Positions 26,036-35,082 of a stretch of DNA of 64,000 nt are shown here, in pieces. Source of the stretch: Segatella copri (lineage in GTDB: Bacteria; Bacteroidota; Bacteroidia; Bacteroidales; Bacteroidaceae); the NCBI RefSeq assembly GCF_019249795.2, contig NZ_CP156893.1, positions 1 to 64,000 of the forward strand, in the 5' to 3' direction. Positions within the stretch are counted from its first letter, which is position 1; every line of letters begins with the position of its first letter. The notes under the pieces are model-generated. The model did no database searches and was not told the DNA's origin. It saw only the letters and a program-made list of their open reading frames with translations. A program made the translations under genes and the position numbers.

Positions 26036-27283
26036 TTACTTTGCGTTTTCATCAGTTTCTTCAACGCTTCTCTTCTGGGTATTCGGCAAGAATCCTGCTA
26101 TGATGCCGAGCAATGGCAGGAAGGCACTCACCTGGAAGATAAACTCAATACTGGTCTTGTCGGCTAACCAGCCGAAGAACGCTGAACCAAGTCCTCCCAG
26201 TCCGAACATCAGGCCGAAGAAAATGCCTGCTATCAATCCCACTTTATCTGGCATCAGGTCGGTGGCATATACCACGATGGAAGAGAAAGCCGAGGCAATG
26301 ATCAATCCTGACAGGAAGGTAAAGATGATGGTCCACGTGAAGTTGACGAAAGGCATGGCGATGGCGAAAGGTGCTGCTCCCAGAATGGAGAACCAGATGA
26401 CATACTTTCTGCCAAACTTGTCACCTAGCATTCCTCCTGCCACCGTACCTATAGCAAAGGCGGCAAGGAATACGAAGAGGCACAGCTGCGAGGTCTGTAC
26501 CGATACGCCGAACTTATCCATCAGGAAGAAGGTGAAGTAACTCGTAATGCATGCCGTATAGAAATACTTGGAGAACACGAGCATGATGAGGATAAACAGA
26601 GCCCAATACTTCACCCTTTTAGAGATATGGGTATTAAGAAGGGGCTGTTTCTGGGGATGGTTCACCACGTAAGTCAGTCGTGCCTTATACCAGACTCCCA
26701 ATCTTACCATGATGATGGCGGCAAGCAAGGCTGCAAGGGCAAACCAGGAAATGGCATGCTGTCCGAAAGGCAGGATGATGATGGCTGCCAGCAGTGGTCC
26801 TACTGCCGAACCGCCATTGCCACCCACCTGGAAGATGGATTGTGCCAGACTCTTCTTACCTCCCGATGCCATCTGTGCCACTCTCGAAGCCGTGGGATGA
26901 AACACAGACGAACCCAGACCTATGACACTTACAGCCAGAAGAATCAGAAAATAATTCTCGGCGAAAGCCAGCAGGAGCAGGCCCACCAATGTGAAACACA
27001 TGCCGATGGAGAGGGCATAGGGACGGGGATGCTTATCGGCATAGAGTCCTGTGAAAGGTTGCAGGATAGAAGATGTCATCTGGAAAACCAGCGTGATGAT
27101 GCCTATCTGTGCAAACGAGAAGTCGAACTTATCCTTCACAATCGGATAGATGGAAGGGATAATCGACTGAATCATATCGTTCAGGAAATGGGAAATGCTA
27201 CAGATGATGAGCATGGAATACACCGTACCCTCTACCATCGTAGGATTTCCCTTGATTTTACTGCCTATTGACTTGATGTTCAT
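26036..27283 (-). CDS. MFS transporter of the fosmidomycin-resistance family
   Basis: 415 residues with 12 predicted membrane segments in two halves joined by a basic loop (about residues 205-230, with HPQKQPLLNTHISKR). Family landmarks are SISHFLNDMIQSIIPSIYPI in the first helix, GLYADKHPRPYAL between helices 2 and 3, VFHPTASRVAQMASGGKKS and GGMLGDKFGRKYV. Relatives export fosmidomycin or related compounds by proton antiport. It is the last gene of a minus-strand run whose other members deal with alkylation, oxidation and aldehyde-type damage. Confidence 0.92.
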   Translation of the reverse strand: MNIKSIGSKIKGNPTMVEGTVYSMLIICSISHFLNDMIQSIIPSIYPIVKDKFDFSFAQIGIITLVFQMTSSILQPFTGLYADKHPRPYALSIGMCFTLVGLLLLAFAENYFLILLAVSVIGLGSSVFHPTASRVAQMASGGKKSLAQSIFQVGGNGGSAVGPLLAAIIILPFGQHAISWFALAALLAAIIMVRLGVWYKARLTYVVNHPQKQPLLNTHISKRVKYWALFILIMLVFSKYFYTACITSYFTFFLMDKFGVSVQTSQLCLFVFLAAFAIGTVAGGMLGDKFGRKYVIWFSILGAAPFAIAMPFVNFTWTIIFTFLSGLIIASAFSSIVVYATDLMPDKVGLIAGIFFGLMFGLGGLGSAFFGWLADKTSIEFIFQVSAFLPLLGIIAGFLPNTQKRSVEETDENAK

Positions 27284-27304
27284 TTCTTTTATTTTTTGTC
27301 TTTT

Positions 27305-27856
27305 TTATTTTCTTATTTGAAAATCAACATTATGTTGTTTTTGTTCTGCTTCAATCTCTAATAACCTTCTCTTTGCATCCAATCCTCCGGCAAAACCTGT
27401 AAGGAGATGATTGCTTCCGATAACACGATGGCAGGGAATGAAAATGCTGATGCCATTAGCTCCGATGGCACCTGCCACGGCTCTTGTGCCATTGGGGTTA
27501 CCCATACTTATGGCTATTTCCTTATAGCTCCTTGTTTCTCCGTAGGGGATGTTGAGCAATGCACCCCATACTTTTTTCTGAAAATCGGTTCCTATAGGGT
27601 GCAACGGAATATCGAATGTCCTGCGGCTGCCGGTGAAATATTCATTCAGCTGCTTCTTGGACAGTTCCAGGATAGGGGATGTTTCTATCTTGAACACTGC
27701 CTTCATATACCGCGAAAGCCGAAGCTTATTGCGCTCTGAACATGGCATTTCATTCCAATCACAAAGGCACAATTCATCGTCCACCGATGCCAGGATGATT
27801 TCTCCACAAGGCGAACTGTAATATTGGATACTTACTTGCTGCATTATATCAGACAC
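27305..27856 (-). CDS. ogt: Methylated-DNA-protein-cysteine methyltransferase
   Basis: 183 residues. The N-terminal half is the ribonuclease-like domain. The C-terminal winged-helix DNA-binding domain has VWGALLNIPYGETRSYKEIA and the active-site loop IPCHRVIG, with the acceptor cysteine near residue 146. It repairs O6-alkylguanine in one suicidal transfer. It ends 21 bp before the MFS gene. The start at 27856 is used; MQQVSIQYY at 27844 is possible. Confidence 0.93.
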   Translation of the reverse strand: MSDIMQQVSIQYYSSPCGEIILASVDDELCLCDWNEMPCSERNKLRLSRYMKAVFKIETSPILELSKKQLNEYFTGSRRTFDIPLHPIGTDFQKKVWGALLNIPYGETRSYKEIAISMGNPNGTRAVAGAIGANGISIFIPCHRVIGSNHLLTGFAGGLDAKRRLLEIEAEQKQHNVDFQIRK

Positions 27857-27870
27857 GATTGAACAGATTC

Positions 27871-28257
27871 TTATTTTTCATACAGTTCTATCGGCAAACC
27901 ATCTGGGTCACTGAAGAATACAAATCGCTTGCCTGTATATTCATCTGTACGGATGGGTTCATGAGCGATACCTTTATTGTCAAGTTCATCTATAGCCACC
28001 GAAAGCTCATCCACCTCAAAAGCAAGATGACGCAGTCCAGCTGCTTCCGGATAAGAAGGACGTGCAGGTGGGTTAGGGAAAGAGAACAGTTCTATGACAT
28101 ACGTGTCACCAAGAAAGCAGTCTGCCTTCCAGGAGTCGCGTCCTTCACGATAGTTTTCACTTACAATCTTCATTCCGAGCACATCTGTATAGAAATGCTT
28201 GGATTTCTCATAGTCGGAGCAAATCACGGCTACATGATGGATTTTGTTAAGTTTCAT
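27871..28257 (-). CDS. VOC-family (glyoxalase/lactoylglutathione lyase-like) protein
   Basis: 128 residues, one complete two-module VOC fold. Metal-ligand positions are the His in IHHVAVICSDYEKSKHFY, the Glu in YVIELFSFP, the His in LRHLAFEVDE and the Glu in GLPIELYEK. It is close to the SMU1112c/YaeR subgroup, whose substrate is not settled. It lies 14 bp upstream of ogt in the same orientation. Confidence 0.9.
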   Translation of the reverse strand: MKLNKIHHVAVICSDYEKSKHFYTDVLGMKIVSENYREGRDSWKADCFLGDTYVIELFSFPNPPARPSYPEAAGLRHLAFEVDELSVAIDELDNKGIAHEPIRTDEYTGKRFVFFSDPDGLPIELYEK

Positions 28258-28341
28258 AGGATATTGTTTTATTGTTAATCAATGATTTATCAACTACAAA
28301 TGCTTTATTTACCTCTCTGATATTTTGCTGAAAATTACTTC

Positions 28342-29280
28342 TCAGAATTTCTTCGTTCTCAGATGGCAATAAGGCTCACCATCTGTTTTTTCATAATAAT
28401 GCTGGTGGTAGGCCTCACCAATGTAGAATGTCTCCTCTGGCAGGAGCAAGGTATTGACCTCGTCACCCTTACTACGGAGAAGTTCCGTCACATGTTCGGC
28501 TGTCTGCTTCTGAGATTCATTACGATAGAAGATACAGCTGCGGTATTGTGGCCTCAAATCAGGACCAACACCATCGGTCTGTGCCGGGTCGTGAATCTCG
28601 AAGAAGAGTTTACATAAGCTCTCATATGAAACCTGTTGGGGATTGAACTCCACGATGACGGCCTCTACGTGGTGCGTCTTGTGCCCTCGTACATCGGCAT
28701 AGGAAGGAAAAGCCTCTTTGTCGCCGGTATATCCTGCCAGGGTATTGAGTACACCGGGCTGTTTCTGAAACTGATGTTGCGCGCCCCAGAAACATCCGCA
28801 GGCAAAGATGCCAACCTCTATACTGCAGTCTTCAGGCGCATGATAGATGTCAACCTGAGAGCATTTTTCGATGGCTGCCTTTATCATTTCCAGTGCCTTG
28901 CCATGTTTCTTCTGAAGGTCTGGGTAGGCCTTACCTCTCTGAAAGTTATGTTGGAGGTCATTGTACTTTACTTGAAGTGCAATGGGATTTTGAGAATCGA
29001 TAATGCTCTGCACATAATCGAAATAATCAGTTCCCGGCTGATGTGTAAGGATGCGAAGGGCATTCACTACACCTGTGGGAATACCTTCATGAAGCAAATC
29101 CTCAAAGGAGTAGGAGGTATCTTCTACCACATCATGCAGAAAGCCTGTCATCTTTTCCTCGTCTGCATGGCCCATCAAGCCCACTGTGAGTGGATGAAGA
29201 ATAACAGGATAGCCATCGCGATCAAGTTGACCGGCATGGGCTGACGTTGCTATACGGAGTGCTATATCAATTGGATTCAT
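28342..29280 (-). CDS. Fusion of an HD phosphohydrolase domain and MsrA
   Basis: 312 residues in one frame. Residues 1-140 are a RelA/SpoT-type HD domain: HAGQLDRDGYPVILHPLTV, the metal pair in FLHDVVEDTS and KYNDLQHNF. Residues 155-312 are peptide-methionine (S)-S-oxide reductase: the catalytic cysteine in GCFWGAQHQF, then GYTGDKEAFPSYADV, HHVEAVIVEFNP (catalytic Glu) and DLRPQYRSCIFY. MsrA repairs oxidised methionine; the HD half resembles small alarmone or nucleotide hydrolases. The residues needed for both activities appear present. The fusion sits in a minus-strand group with ogt and the VOC gene. Confidence 0.9.
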   Translation of the reverse strand: MNPIDIALRIATSAHAGQLDRDGYPVILHPLTVGLMGHADEEKMTGFLHDVVEDTSYSFEDLLHEGIPTGVVNALRILTHQPGTDYFDYVQSIIDSQNPIALQVKYNDLQHNFQRGKAYPDLQKKHGKALEMIKAAIEKCSQVDIYHAPEDCSIEVGIFACGCFWGAQHQFQKQPGVLNTLAGYTGDKEAFPSYADVRGHKTHHVEAVIVEFNPQQVSYESLCKLFFEIHDPAQTDGVGPDLRPQYRSCIFYRNESQKQTAEHVTELLRSKGDEVNTLLLPEETFYIGEAYHQHYYEKTDGEPYCHLRTKKF

Positions 29281-29369
29281 TGTTAATTATGTCATTCTAT
29301 GTTTATAATCTTGTCGTATCTCTTGCCTTGCTAGTCCTGGAATGATTACCACCCTTCATGGAGCAAGAA

Positions 29370-30125
29370 TCATATATCTATCGATTCGCCCTCATGTGCT
29401 ATCTTCCAAAACGGAATTTGCACAGCATCGGTAAACTCTTTCATACGCCAGGCGCTTTTGAAACCACTTGCCACAAAATGCATTGGGACAAACAGACCTG
29501 TCTGGAATTGCTCTATGAACTGTCTTGCACCACGGGTATAGCCATTACCTATGCGGCCATCTACAGGAAACAGCACAACATCAAAACTATCAGTCATTTT
29601 TCTGATGTCCTTGAGTTCACCCAAATATTGCTTCTCGTCTTTTTGAGGGTCTATCTCGCCAAACTCAAAGCTCCAGATGGTTCCACCCTGATAGTCGGAA
29701 GTCAAGAACCTGGCGTACCAATTATTCAGATCGCCTGCATGAAAGATACGCTTGTCTGCAACTTCTACTATCCAAGACACACCGCTATCATTACTACCGG
29801 CTGCAACTATCTTTATATTTTTGTCGCACCATGATTTTCCCTTTACCATCAAGACGTCAGCTTCGTCCTTTTGGCATCTGTTATGTCTGAAGATATCCTT
29901 GGAGAGTATATAGGTAAAAGAGGTATGAGGGTAGCACTGGCGCCATGAAAAGATTTCCCGAGAGAAGTGATCTTCATGGAAATGACTTACAAGTACATAC
30001 ACAGGCTTACCCTTGGACAGAATCACCGGCATACAATCGGCGGGATCCATCCAATAATCGAAGACCAATACGCAGGATTGGGTCTCCACTGCAAAACCAC
30101 TATGAAAGATATATGTCAATTTCAT
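29370..30125 (-). CDS. MBL-fold metallo-hydrolase
   Basis: 251 residues from the ATG at 30125 (MKLTYIFHSGF); an earlier in-frame ATG at 30134 adds three residues. The metal motif is SHFHEDHFS near residue 50, with later ligands in FHAGDLNNWY and PMHFV. Relatives are predicted Zn-dependent hydrolases (UlaG-like/beta-lactamase superfamily 2) of unknown substrate. It is the first gene of the minus-strand run and probably its promoter-proximal member. Confidence 0.88.
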   Translation of the reverse strand: MKLTYIFHSGFAVETQSCVLVFDYWMDPADCMPVILSKGKPVYVLVSHFHEDHFSREIFSWRQCYPHTSFTYILSKDIFRHNRCQKDEADVLMVKGKSWCDKNIKIVAAGSNDSGVSWIVEVADKRIFHAGDLNNWYARFLTSDYQGGTIWSFEFGEIDPQKDEKQYLGELKDIRKMTDSFDVVLFPVDGRIGNGYTRGARQFIEQFQTGLFVPMHFVASGFKSAWRMKEFTDAVQIPFWKIAHEGESIDI

Positions 30126-30232
30126 GATTCTCATTCTGATTTACGATTGAATCTTTGAATTCTTTCTTGGACGATTTGAAATAGGTATGTTTCAACTTAC
30201 CGTCCAAAACCGATAGCTTTTCTCATATCCTA

Positions 30233-30439
30233 CTATATTAAAACGGTTTGACGAATCTCATATTTAACCTCCATGCCAAGGATATCCATGATTTTTTCAA
30301 CCGTCGATAGGGAAGGGTTGCCTTTACCGCTCTCTATTTTCTTGATGGTAGAAATGGCTATCTCAGACATGTCAGCGAGGTCTTGCTGGGTTATCCCCAA
30401 GGCCTTACGCTGCAATTTCATTACTTCTTGAATTTTCAT
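30233..30439 (-). CDS. XRE-family transcriptional regulator
   Basis: 68 residues from the ATG at 30439; longer in-frame starts cross the promoter. The helix-turn-helix spans residues 5-58 (LQRKALGITQQDLADMSEIA, then TIKKIESGKGNPS). HipB/antitoxin-like in size and sequence, but no toxin gene is next to it. It is divergent from the nitroreductase gene, which it may regulate. Promoter box TAACTTTG at 30472-30479 on the minus strand. Confidence 0.85.
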   Translation of the reverse strand: MKIQEVMKLQRKALGITQQDLADMSEIAISTIKKIESGKGNPSLSTVEKIMDILGMEVKYEIRQTVLI

Positions 30440-30592
30440 ACCAAGTAGTGTATTATATTGTACTTTTCCTGCAAAGTTAACAAAAGAATCTAGATTACGC
30501 AAGAAAAGGTATAATATATTATTCTTTTTATAAAAAATTATAAGTTTCTGAGATTTTTCTTGGTTTTTTGCCTTTGAATATTGTTTTTTTCT

Positions 30593-30600
30593 TAACTTTG
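30593..30600 (+). promoter_or_regulatory. -7 box (TAACTTTG) of the nitroreductase operon
   Basis: 24 bp upstream of the ATG at 30625; TTTG candidates for -33 are at 30567 and 30573. Confidence 0.6.
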
Positions 30601-30624
30601 CATGCACAATTCATTATAGAAATC

Positions 30625-31332
30625 ATGACTATAGAAGAAGCTATCAAACAAAGACATAGTGTACGAAAGTACATACACAAACCTCTTTCAACTGAGGTAG
30701 TTAGAGCACTTGAAGAAAAAATCTTGGAGTGCAACAAAGAGGGTGGCCTTCACATACAACTGGTTACCCAAGAAACCAAGGCATTCTCCGGCATTATGTC
30801 ATATGGAAAATTCCATGGCGTGGAGAACTATCTTGTAATGGCTGGGCAAAAAGCTGACAATCTTGATGAGCGTATTGGCTATTATGGCGAACAGCTTGTG
30901 CTGCTTGCCCAAGCTCTAGGACTCAATACCTGCTGGGCAGGATTAAGCTATCGCAAGGTGAATGGAGCCTACAAGATTGAAAAAGGGGAGAAGTTGACAT
31001 GCATGATTGCCTTGGGATACGGAGAGTCACAAGGGGTTAGTCACAAAATCAAGACCATGGAACAGGTGAGCAATGCAACCAGCAACTCTCCTTCATGGTT
31101 CCGAAAGGGCGTGGAAGCAGCTCTTCTTGCTCCCACTGCCATCAATCAGCAGAAGTTCTCATTCTTCCTGCAAGACCAGAAAGGTACAAAAGTTGGTTGT
31201 AAACCCAAAGTTATTGCCAAGAGAGGCTTCTCAATGGTAGGATATACCAAGATGGACCTCGGCATTGCCAAGCTTCACTTTGAAATAGGAGCAGGAAAGG
31301 AAAACTTTAAGTGGGTGGTAAAGAAAGGATGA
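30625..31332 (+). CDS. Nitroreductase-family protein (TM1586-like)
   Basis: 235 residues. The FMN-binding N-terminus IEEAIKQRHSVRKYIHKPLS is typical of nitroreductases. YGEQLVLLAQALGLNTCWAG and MIALGYGESQG are the other family landmarks. The C-terminal half repeats a nitroreductase-like segment (PSWFRKGVEAALLAPTAINQQ), giving the internal pseudo-dimer seen in the putative TM nitroreductases. Flavin-dependent reduction is likely, substrate unknown. The start at 30625 is chosen over 30568 because it follows the promoter box and begins with the family N-terminus. Confidence 0.9.
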   Translation: MTIEEAIKQRHSVRKYIHKPLSTEVVRALEEKILECNKEGGLHIQLVTQETKAFSGIMSYGKFHGVENYLVMAGQKADNLDERIGYYGEQLVLLAQALGLNTCWAGLSYRKVNGAYKIEKGEKLTCMIALGYGESQGVSHKIKTMEQVSNATSNSPSWFRKGVEAALLAPTAINQQKFSFFLQDQKGTKVGCKPKVIAKRGFSMVGYTKMDLGIAKLHFEIGAGKENFKWVVKKG

Positions 31333-31559
31333 GAGACTTCACGGAAATATGGCAACTTCAAGATACCATCATTACAGCAGTCAACGCATGCGGTTATGGT
31401 GTCTGGGATTTGCACGCTACCAGTTGGGGATTTCATCTGGAGTTAACAGAGCATTTGGATGATGCAGAAATCTGCAATATCTGCAATCAACTTCCGCTTT
31501 CTGGAGATTATGAAGGAGAAGGCATAAATGGTTCTATTCTAAGTTTGTACAACTACTGA
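31329..31559 (+). CDS. Small hypothetical protein coupled to nitroreductase
   Basis: 76 residues, not recognised. The ATG at 31329 overlaps the nitroreductase stop (ATGA), so translation is probably coupled. It is acidic, with three cysteines (residues 17, 50 and 53 region, CNICNQ) and aromatic segments (YGVWDLHATSWGFHLEL). Confidence 0.65.
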   Translation: MRDFTEIWQLQDTIITAVNACGYGVWDLHATSWGFHLELTEHLDDAEICNICNQLPLSGDYEGEGINGSILSLYNY

Positions 31560-31937
31560 TTATTGATGTTCAAAAAATAAAAGATAGATTATTATGCAGA
31601 TATTATAGGCAAATGCAAAAATCATGTTTGATAAGGCAGACAGGAAGCCTATCTCCGTGCCACTCTTCCAATCAGTTGCCAATGTCTTGGCCGAAGAAAT
31701 GGCAAGGATGAATGTAGAGGAATTGGCTAGGCAACTGGATTGCAGCAGCAAGATTTTTTTCATCCTCTTTCGGGAACTTGCTTTCACCCCCACTTTCATT
31801 ATAAGAGGTCTTATGGTAAATAGAATGTTTGCAGTACACCCTATTGAGAAGAATCACTATATCCTAATTTCCGCAACACTATAATTTAATATTTTTTATA
31901 AGCACCTGAGCAACAAAAAGTTGCTCAGGATTTTGCC
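31560..31937 (+). other. Mostly decayed stretch with one short frame (31624-31884)
   Basis: An 86-codon frame at 31624-31884 begins MFDKADRKPISVPLFQSVAN and might be a remnant of a larger protein; nothing else supports it as a gene. The stretch lies between the nitroreductase pair and an IS1380 remnant. Confidence 0.3.
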
Positions 31938-32375
31938 ATGTCAGAAATTTCACTTATCTTAGTGTTGCAAAATAAAAACAATCTTCGTGGTGGCAAGGAA
32001 CGCATCTTCGATGACATGAACAATGGCTTTGGCTGGAATCGATTGCCAAAATCGTTCATGGCACAGAATATTGTATTCCTGCTTATGACAGCTCTCATCA
32101 GAAACTTCTACAAAGCTATTATGCAGAGATTGAAAACCCATGAATTTGGATTGCGTGCCACCAGCAGAATCAAGACCTTTGTTTTCAAGTTCATCTCTGT
32201 TCCTGCGAAATGGATTAAGACATCACGTAGGCATGTATTGAACATTTACTCAGACAACAATGCTTATGCCTTATTCCCATTGAAAAGAGTGGTATACAGG
32301 TTCATGCGCATCCAGTTCACCAATACACTTCCTACATCGAAGACGATATTCTTGTATCTACTCATTGCTATCTGA
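31938..32375 (+). pseudogene. IS1380-type transposase, C-terminal fragment
   Basis: From about codon 14 the frame reads NLRGGKERIFDDMNNGFGW, then LPKSFMAQNIVFLLMTALIR and TSRIKTFVFKFISVPAKWI. This is the C-terminal third of an IS1380-family transposase, including the region around the catalytic glutamate. The start and the DDE aspartates are absent, and no terminal repeats were recognised. It lies 4 bp from the converging EFR1 gene. Confidence 0.8.
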
Positions 32376-32379
32376 TTCT

Positions 32380-33168
32380 TTAAACATTCACATAGAAAAA
32401 TTCAGGCTGCTTAGGTTCCGAATACGCTTTCTCGAATTTCCAGCTGACAGCCTTATACAGCAGGCCACCGAAAAGTCGGGCTTGCTCAGGACAGACCACG
32501 ACACAGCGTCCGCAAGAGATGCATTTCTTTTCGTTGGTCTTGTAGGGTTCCCCCATAGTGATGGCTCCGACAGGGCACATTTTCACACAGGCATGGCAGG
32601 ATGTACATTTTCCCTTACTTCCTTCTGGATGCAGAGGAATAGGCTTGGTATCACGATAAGGGCGATTTCCATTTACCATCAGTCGGCTGACTGCTGACAT
32701 CTTTGGTATCTGGAGTAGAAGTTCCCTACTCTTTGAAGCAAAATCATGGAGTTTCTCCATATCATCCGCATTAGGTCTTCCTTCTGCTATCTTGGGAAAT
32801 ATAGAATGCTGGGCTATGACGGCTGCTGCTGAGAGCAACTTGAAGCCGTGGGATTCCATCAGATCCTTCAGTTCTATGAGCGTATCATCATATGCTCTGT
32901 TTCCATAGACTGATACGATGATGGCTGGGGTATTGTTTCCAAGAAAACGTCTCAAAGAGCGAACTGCCATTTCCGGGACTCTACCAGCATAGGAAGGTAC
33001 GCCCACTATCAGCAGATCGCCATCACTTCCCAGCGAGACATCATCCTTCAGCACGTCTGAGGTAATGTCATACTCAATGACAGGCTTCTGAAACTGGGAT
33101 GCTATCTCACGAACGATACGTTTGGTGGAGAAAGTGGCACTAAAATAGGCCAAATGGATATTCTTCAT
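32380..33168 (-). CDS. EFR1-type flavodoxin-ferredoxin fusion
   Basis: 262 residues from the ATG at 33168. The N-terminal flavodoxin-like domain (residues 1-145) has IHLAYFSATFSTKRIVREIA, the FMN phosphate loop, and VGVPSYAGRVPE. The C-terminal part (185-235) has two [4Fe-4S] motifs, CTSCHACVKMCPVGA and CISCGRCVVVCPEQA. EFR1 proteins are low-potential electron carriers of anaerobes. It is divergent from the LysR gene. Confidence 0.92.
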   Translation of the reverse strand: MKNIHLAYFSATFSTKRIVREIASQFQKPVIEYDITSDVLKDDVSLGSDGDLLIVGVPSYAGRVPEMAVRSLRRFLGNNTPAIIVSVYGNRAYDDTLIELKDLMESHGFKLLSAAAVIAQHSIFPKIAEGRPNADDMEKLHDFASKSRELLLQIPKMSAVSRLMVNGNRPYRDTKPIPLHPEGSKGKCTSCHACVKMCPVGAITMGEPYKTNEKKCISCGRCVVVCPEQARLFGGLLYKAVSWKFEKAYSEPKQPEFFYVNV

Positions 33169-33202
33169 GTTCATAATGTCTTTGTTTTCTTTTTGTTGGG
33201 TG

Positions 33203-33210
33203 CAAAGTTA
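33203..33210 (-). promoter_or_regulatory. -7 box (TAACTTTG) of the EFR1 gene
   Basis: Minus strand, 35 bp upstream of the ATG at 33168. Confidence 0.6.
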
Positions 33211-33252
33211 CTATTTTTAGGCGAAACCAGCGAGTGATTTCTAGAATTTTGT

Positions 33253-33260
33253 TATCTTTG
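33253..33260 (+). promoter_or_regulatory. -7 box (TATCTTTG) pointing into the group II intron and LysR gene
   Basis: Plus strand, divergent from the EFR1 promoter. The next coding sequence in this direction not belonging to the intron is LysR at 35083, so this is probably the original lysR promoter. Confidence 0.5.
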
Positions 33261-33834
33261 CAGAAGATTGTGTGTCCTGAGACAGAATGAAGTCTGATAT
33301 TGGCTATATTTGATAAATTTCTGTCGTAACTTCTAAAGAGATGGTGGCAGCCCCACCGCATTCGGCATGCAGGTGCTGATTGCAAACCACTTTGTGCTGC
33401 TCTGATGGAAACAGATGGGTAGTGAACGACAATTGAAAGCCTTCCGTAAGGTTGGTAAGTTATGTGTCAAGGAGATGAACGCAAGTGAACCATTGATGAC
33501 GCATCGTTAGCAAAGTTAGCAAGTCACATCAGAACTAAGGTCTATTCTTCATCTTGGGATAATGGCAGAGGAAACCTGTTTACTGTCTGCTGGGTGTGCG
33601 GTGTAGAGATGGCATGAACTTGACATGGGCTCTTTGGAGGAACAGGAGAAATAGACATGGAATGCTAAGGGAAAATGCTGAGAGCCGTGACACGCAAGGC
33701 AGAAAGTACTGATGTCCATGTCTGTGGCGGACTACCTCGTAGTAGTGCTGAAGTTTCTGTAATGGGGATGGAGCGAAGGGGGTAGCGTGCTTAGCCAAAT
33801 TTAAAGTCCAACTTAAGAAATTGAGGATGAAACA

Positions 33835-34914
33835 ATGAACGAGGCAAAACCTTTTGTAATAGACAAGCGATTGGTGTGGGAAGCTTACCACAAGGTGAAG
33901 GAAAACAAGGGCAGTGCGGGTATCGATAAGGTTGACCAGAAGACATTTGACAAAGAAATGTCCAAGAACCTTTATAAGATATGGAATCGCATGAGTTCTG
34001 GATGCTACTTTCCCAAAGCGGTAAAGCTGGTAGAAATACCCAAATCCAATGGCGGTACTCGCCCTCTGGGCATACCGACGATTGAATATAGAATAGCGCA
34101 GCAGGTAGTAGTATCAGTACTGACTCCCATACTCGAACCTATCTTCAAGGAAGATTCCTACGGCTATCGTCCAGGCAAGGGAGCGAATCAAGCCATAGCC
34201 AAGGCTAAGGAGCGCTGTTATGTGACTCCCTGGGTGCTTGATATGGACATAAGTAAGTTCTTTGACACAATCAATCATGAATTGTTGATGAAGGCTATCC
34301 GCAAGCATACAGAGGAGAAATGGGTACTTCTATACATTGAGCGGTGGCTCAAGGTTCCCAATCAGACATCGAAAGGTGAAGTGATAGAGCGAACGATGGG
34401 AGTTCCCCAAGGTTCTGTGATAGGTCCGGTTTTGGCAAACTTGTTCCTTCATTACGTCTTTGACGAATGGATGTTGCGTAACTATCCAACGATTCCGTTT
34501 GAGCGTTATGCAGATGACACCATCTGCCACTGCGTATCGGAGAAGCAAGCCCGGTTCTTGAAAGCTGTTCTAATGAAACGCTTTGAAGAATGTGGATTGA
34601 AACTGAATGAGGAGAAGACAAAGATAGTCTATTGTAAGGATAGCAATCGAAGAGGTGACTCGGAGCATACTTCCTTTGACTTTCTAGGCTTTACCTTCAG
34701 ACCTAGAGGTGCAAGAAACAGAAAGACGGGTCAAAACTTTACTGCTTTTCTCCCTGCAATAAGCAATAAGTCGATGAAGAGGATTAAAGAAGCCGTAAGG
34801 GCTTGGAAACTGAATCGTAAGACTTTTGCTTGTCTGCTAGACATAAGCACTGAAGTTGATACGCAGATTAGTGGATGGATGAACTACTTTGTACCCTATC
34901 CACGTCTAGATTAA
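33835..34914 (+). CDS. ltrA: Group II intron reverse transcriptase/maturase, C-terminally shortened
   Basis: 359 residues. RT motifs are visible: KSNGGTRPLGIPTIEYRIAQ (RT2), YGYRPGKGANQAI, VLDMDISKFFDTINH, MGVPQGSVIGPVLANLF and the catalytic FERYADD near residue 224. The maturase (X) domain begins with IKEAVRAWKLNRK but breaks off after SGWMNYFVPYPRLD. A later frame (INKEYKLRNKRVKY, from 34912) looks like the lost end, so a deletion and frameshift probably removed about 60 residues. No HNH endonuclease domain. The protein may no longer support splicing or mobility. Confidence 0.9.
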   Translation: MNEAKPFVIDKRLVWEAYHKVKENKGSAGIDKVDQKTFDKEMSKNLYKIWNRMSSGCYFPKAVKLVEIPKSNGGTRPLGIPTIEYRIAQQVVVSVLTPILEPIFKEDSYGYRPGKGANQAIAKAKERCYVTPWVLDMDISKFFDTINHELLMKAIRKHTEEKWVLLYIERWLKVPNQTSKGEVIERTMGVPQGSVIGPVLANLFLHYVFDEWMLRNYPTIPFERYADDTICHCVSEKQARFLKAVLMKRFEECGLKLNEEKTKIVYCKDSNRRGDSEHTSFDFLGFTFRPRGARNRKTGQNFTAFLPAISNKSMKRIKEAVRAWKLNRKTFACLLDISTEVDTQISGWMNYFVPYPRLD

Positions 34915-34953
34915 TAAAGAATATAAACTAAGAAACAAAAGAGTTAAGTACGA

Positions 34954-34988
34954 AGAGCCGTGTGATGGGAGACTGTCAAGCACGGTTC
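34954..34988 (+). ncRNA. Group II intron domain V
   Basis: A 35-nt hairpin with the AGC catalytic triad at its 5' base, a GAGA-type loop and a GTTC end. Both strands of the stem pair (AGAGCCGTG with CACGGTTC). This is the conserved ribozyme core. Confidence 0.85.
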
Positions 34989-35082
34989 CGAGAGAAGGGT
35001 GGGTGAAATTCCCTCCACTTACTCGACTGCTGCACTCGGCATCATATTGACGAGGATTTTTGAAATAACAAAGGAATATAAA

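Larger units (their letters stand above)
33300..35025 (+). mobile_element. Group II intron in the leader of the LysR gene
   Basis: The 3' half is clear: the intron ORF (33835-34914), domain V (34954-34988) and a domain VI-like stem (about 34990-35023) with GGGTGGG...CCCTCC pairing. The 5' half (to about 33834) has intron-like structured sequence such as GAACGCAAGTGAACC at about 33478. The exact 5' splice site is not fixed: somewhere between 33270 and 33440. It lies in the same direction as LysR and ends 58 bp before its start codon. Confidence 0.75.
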
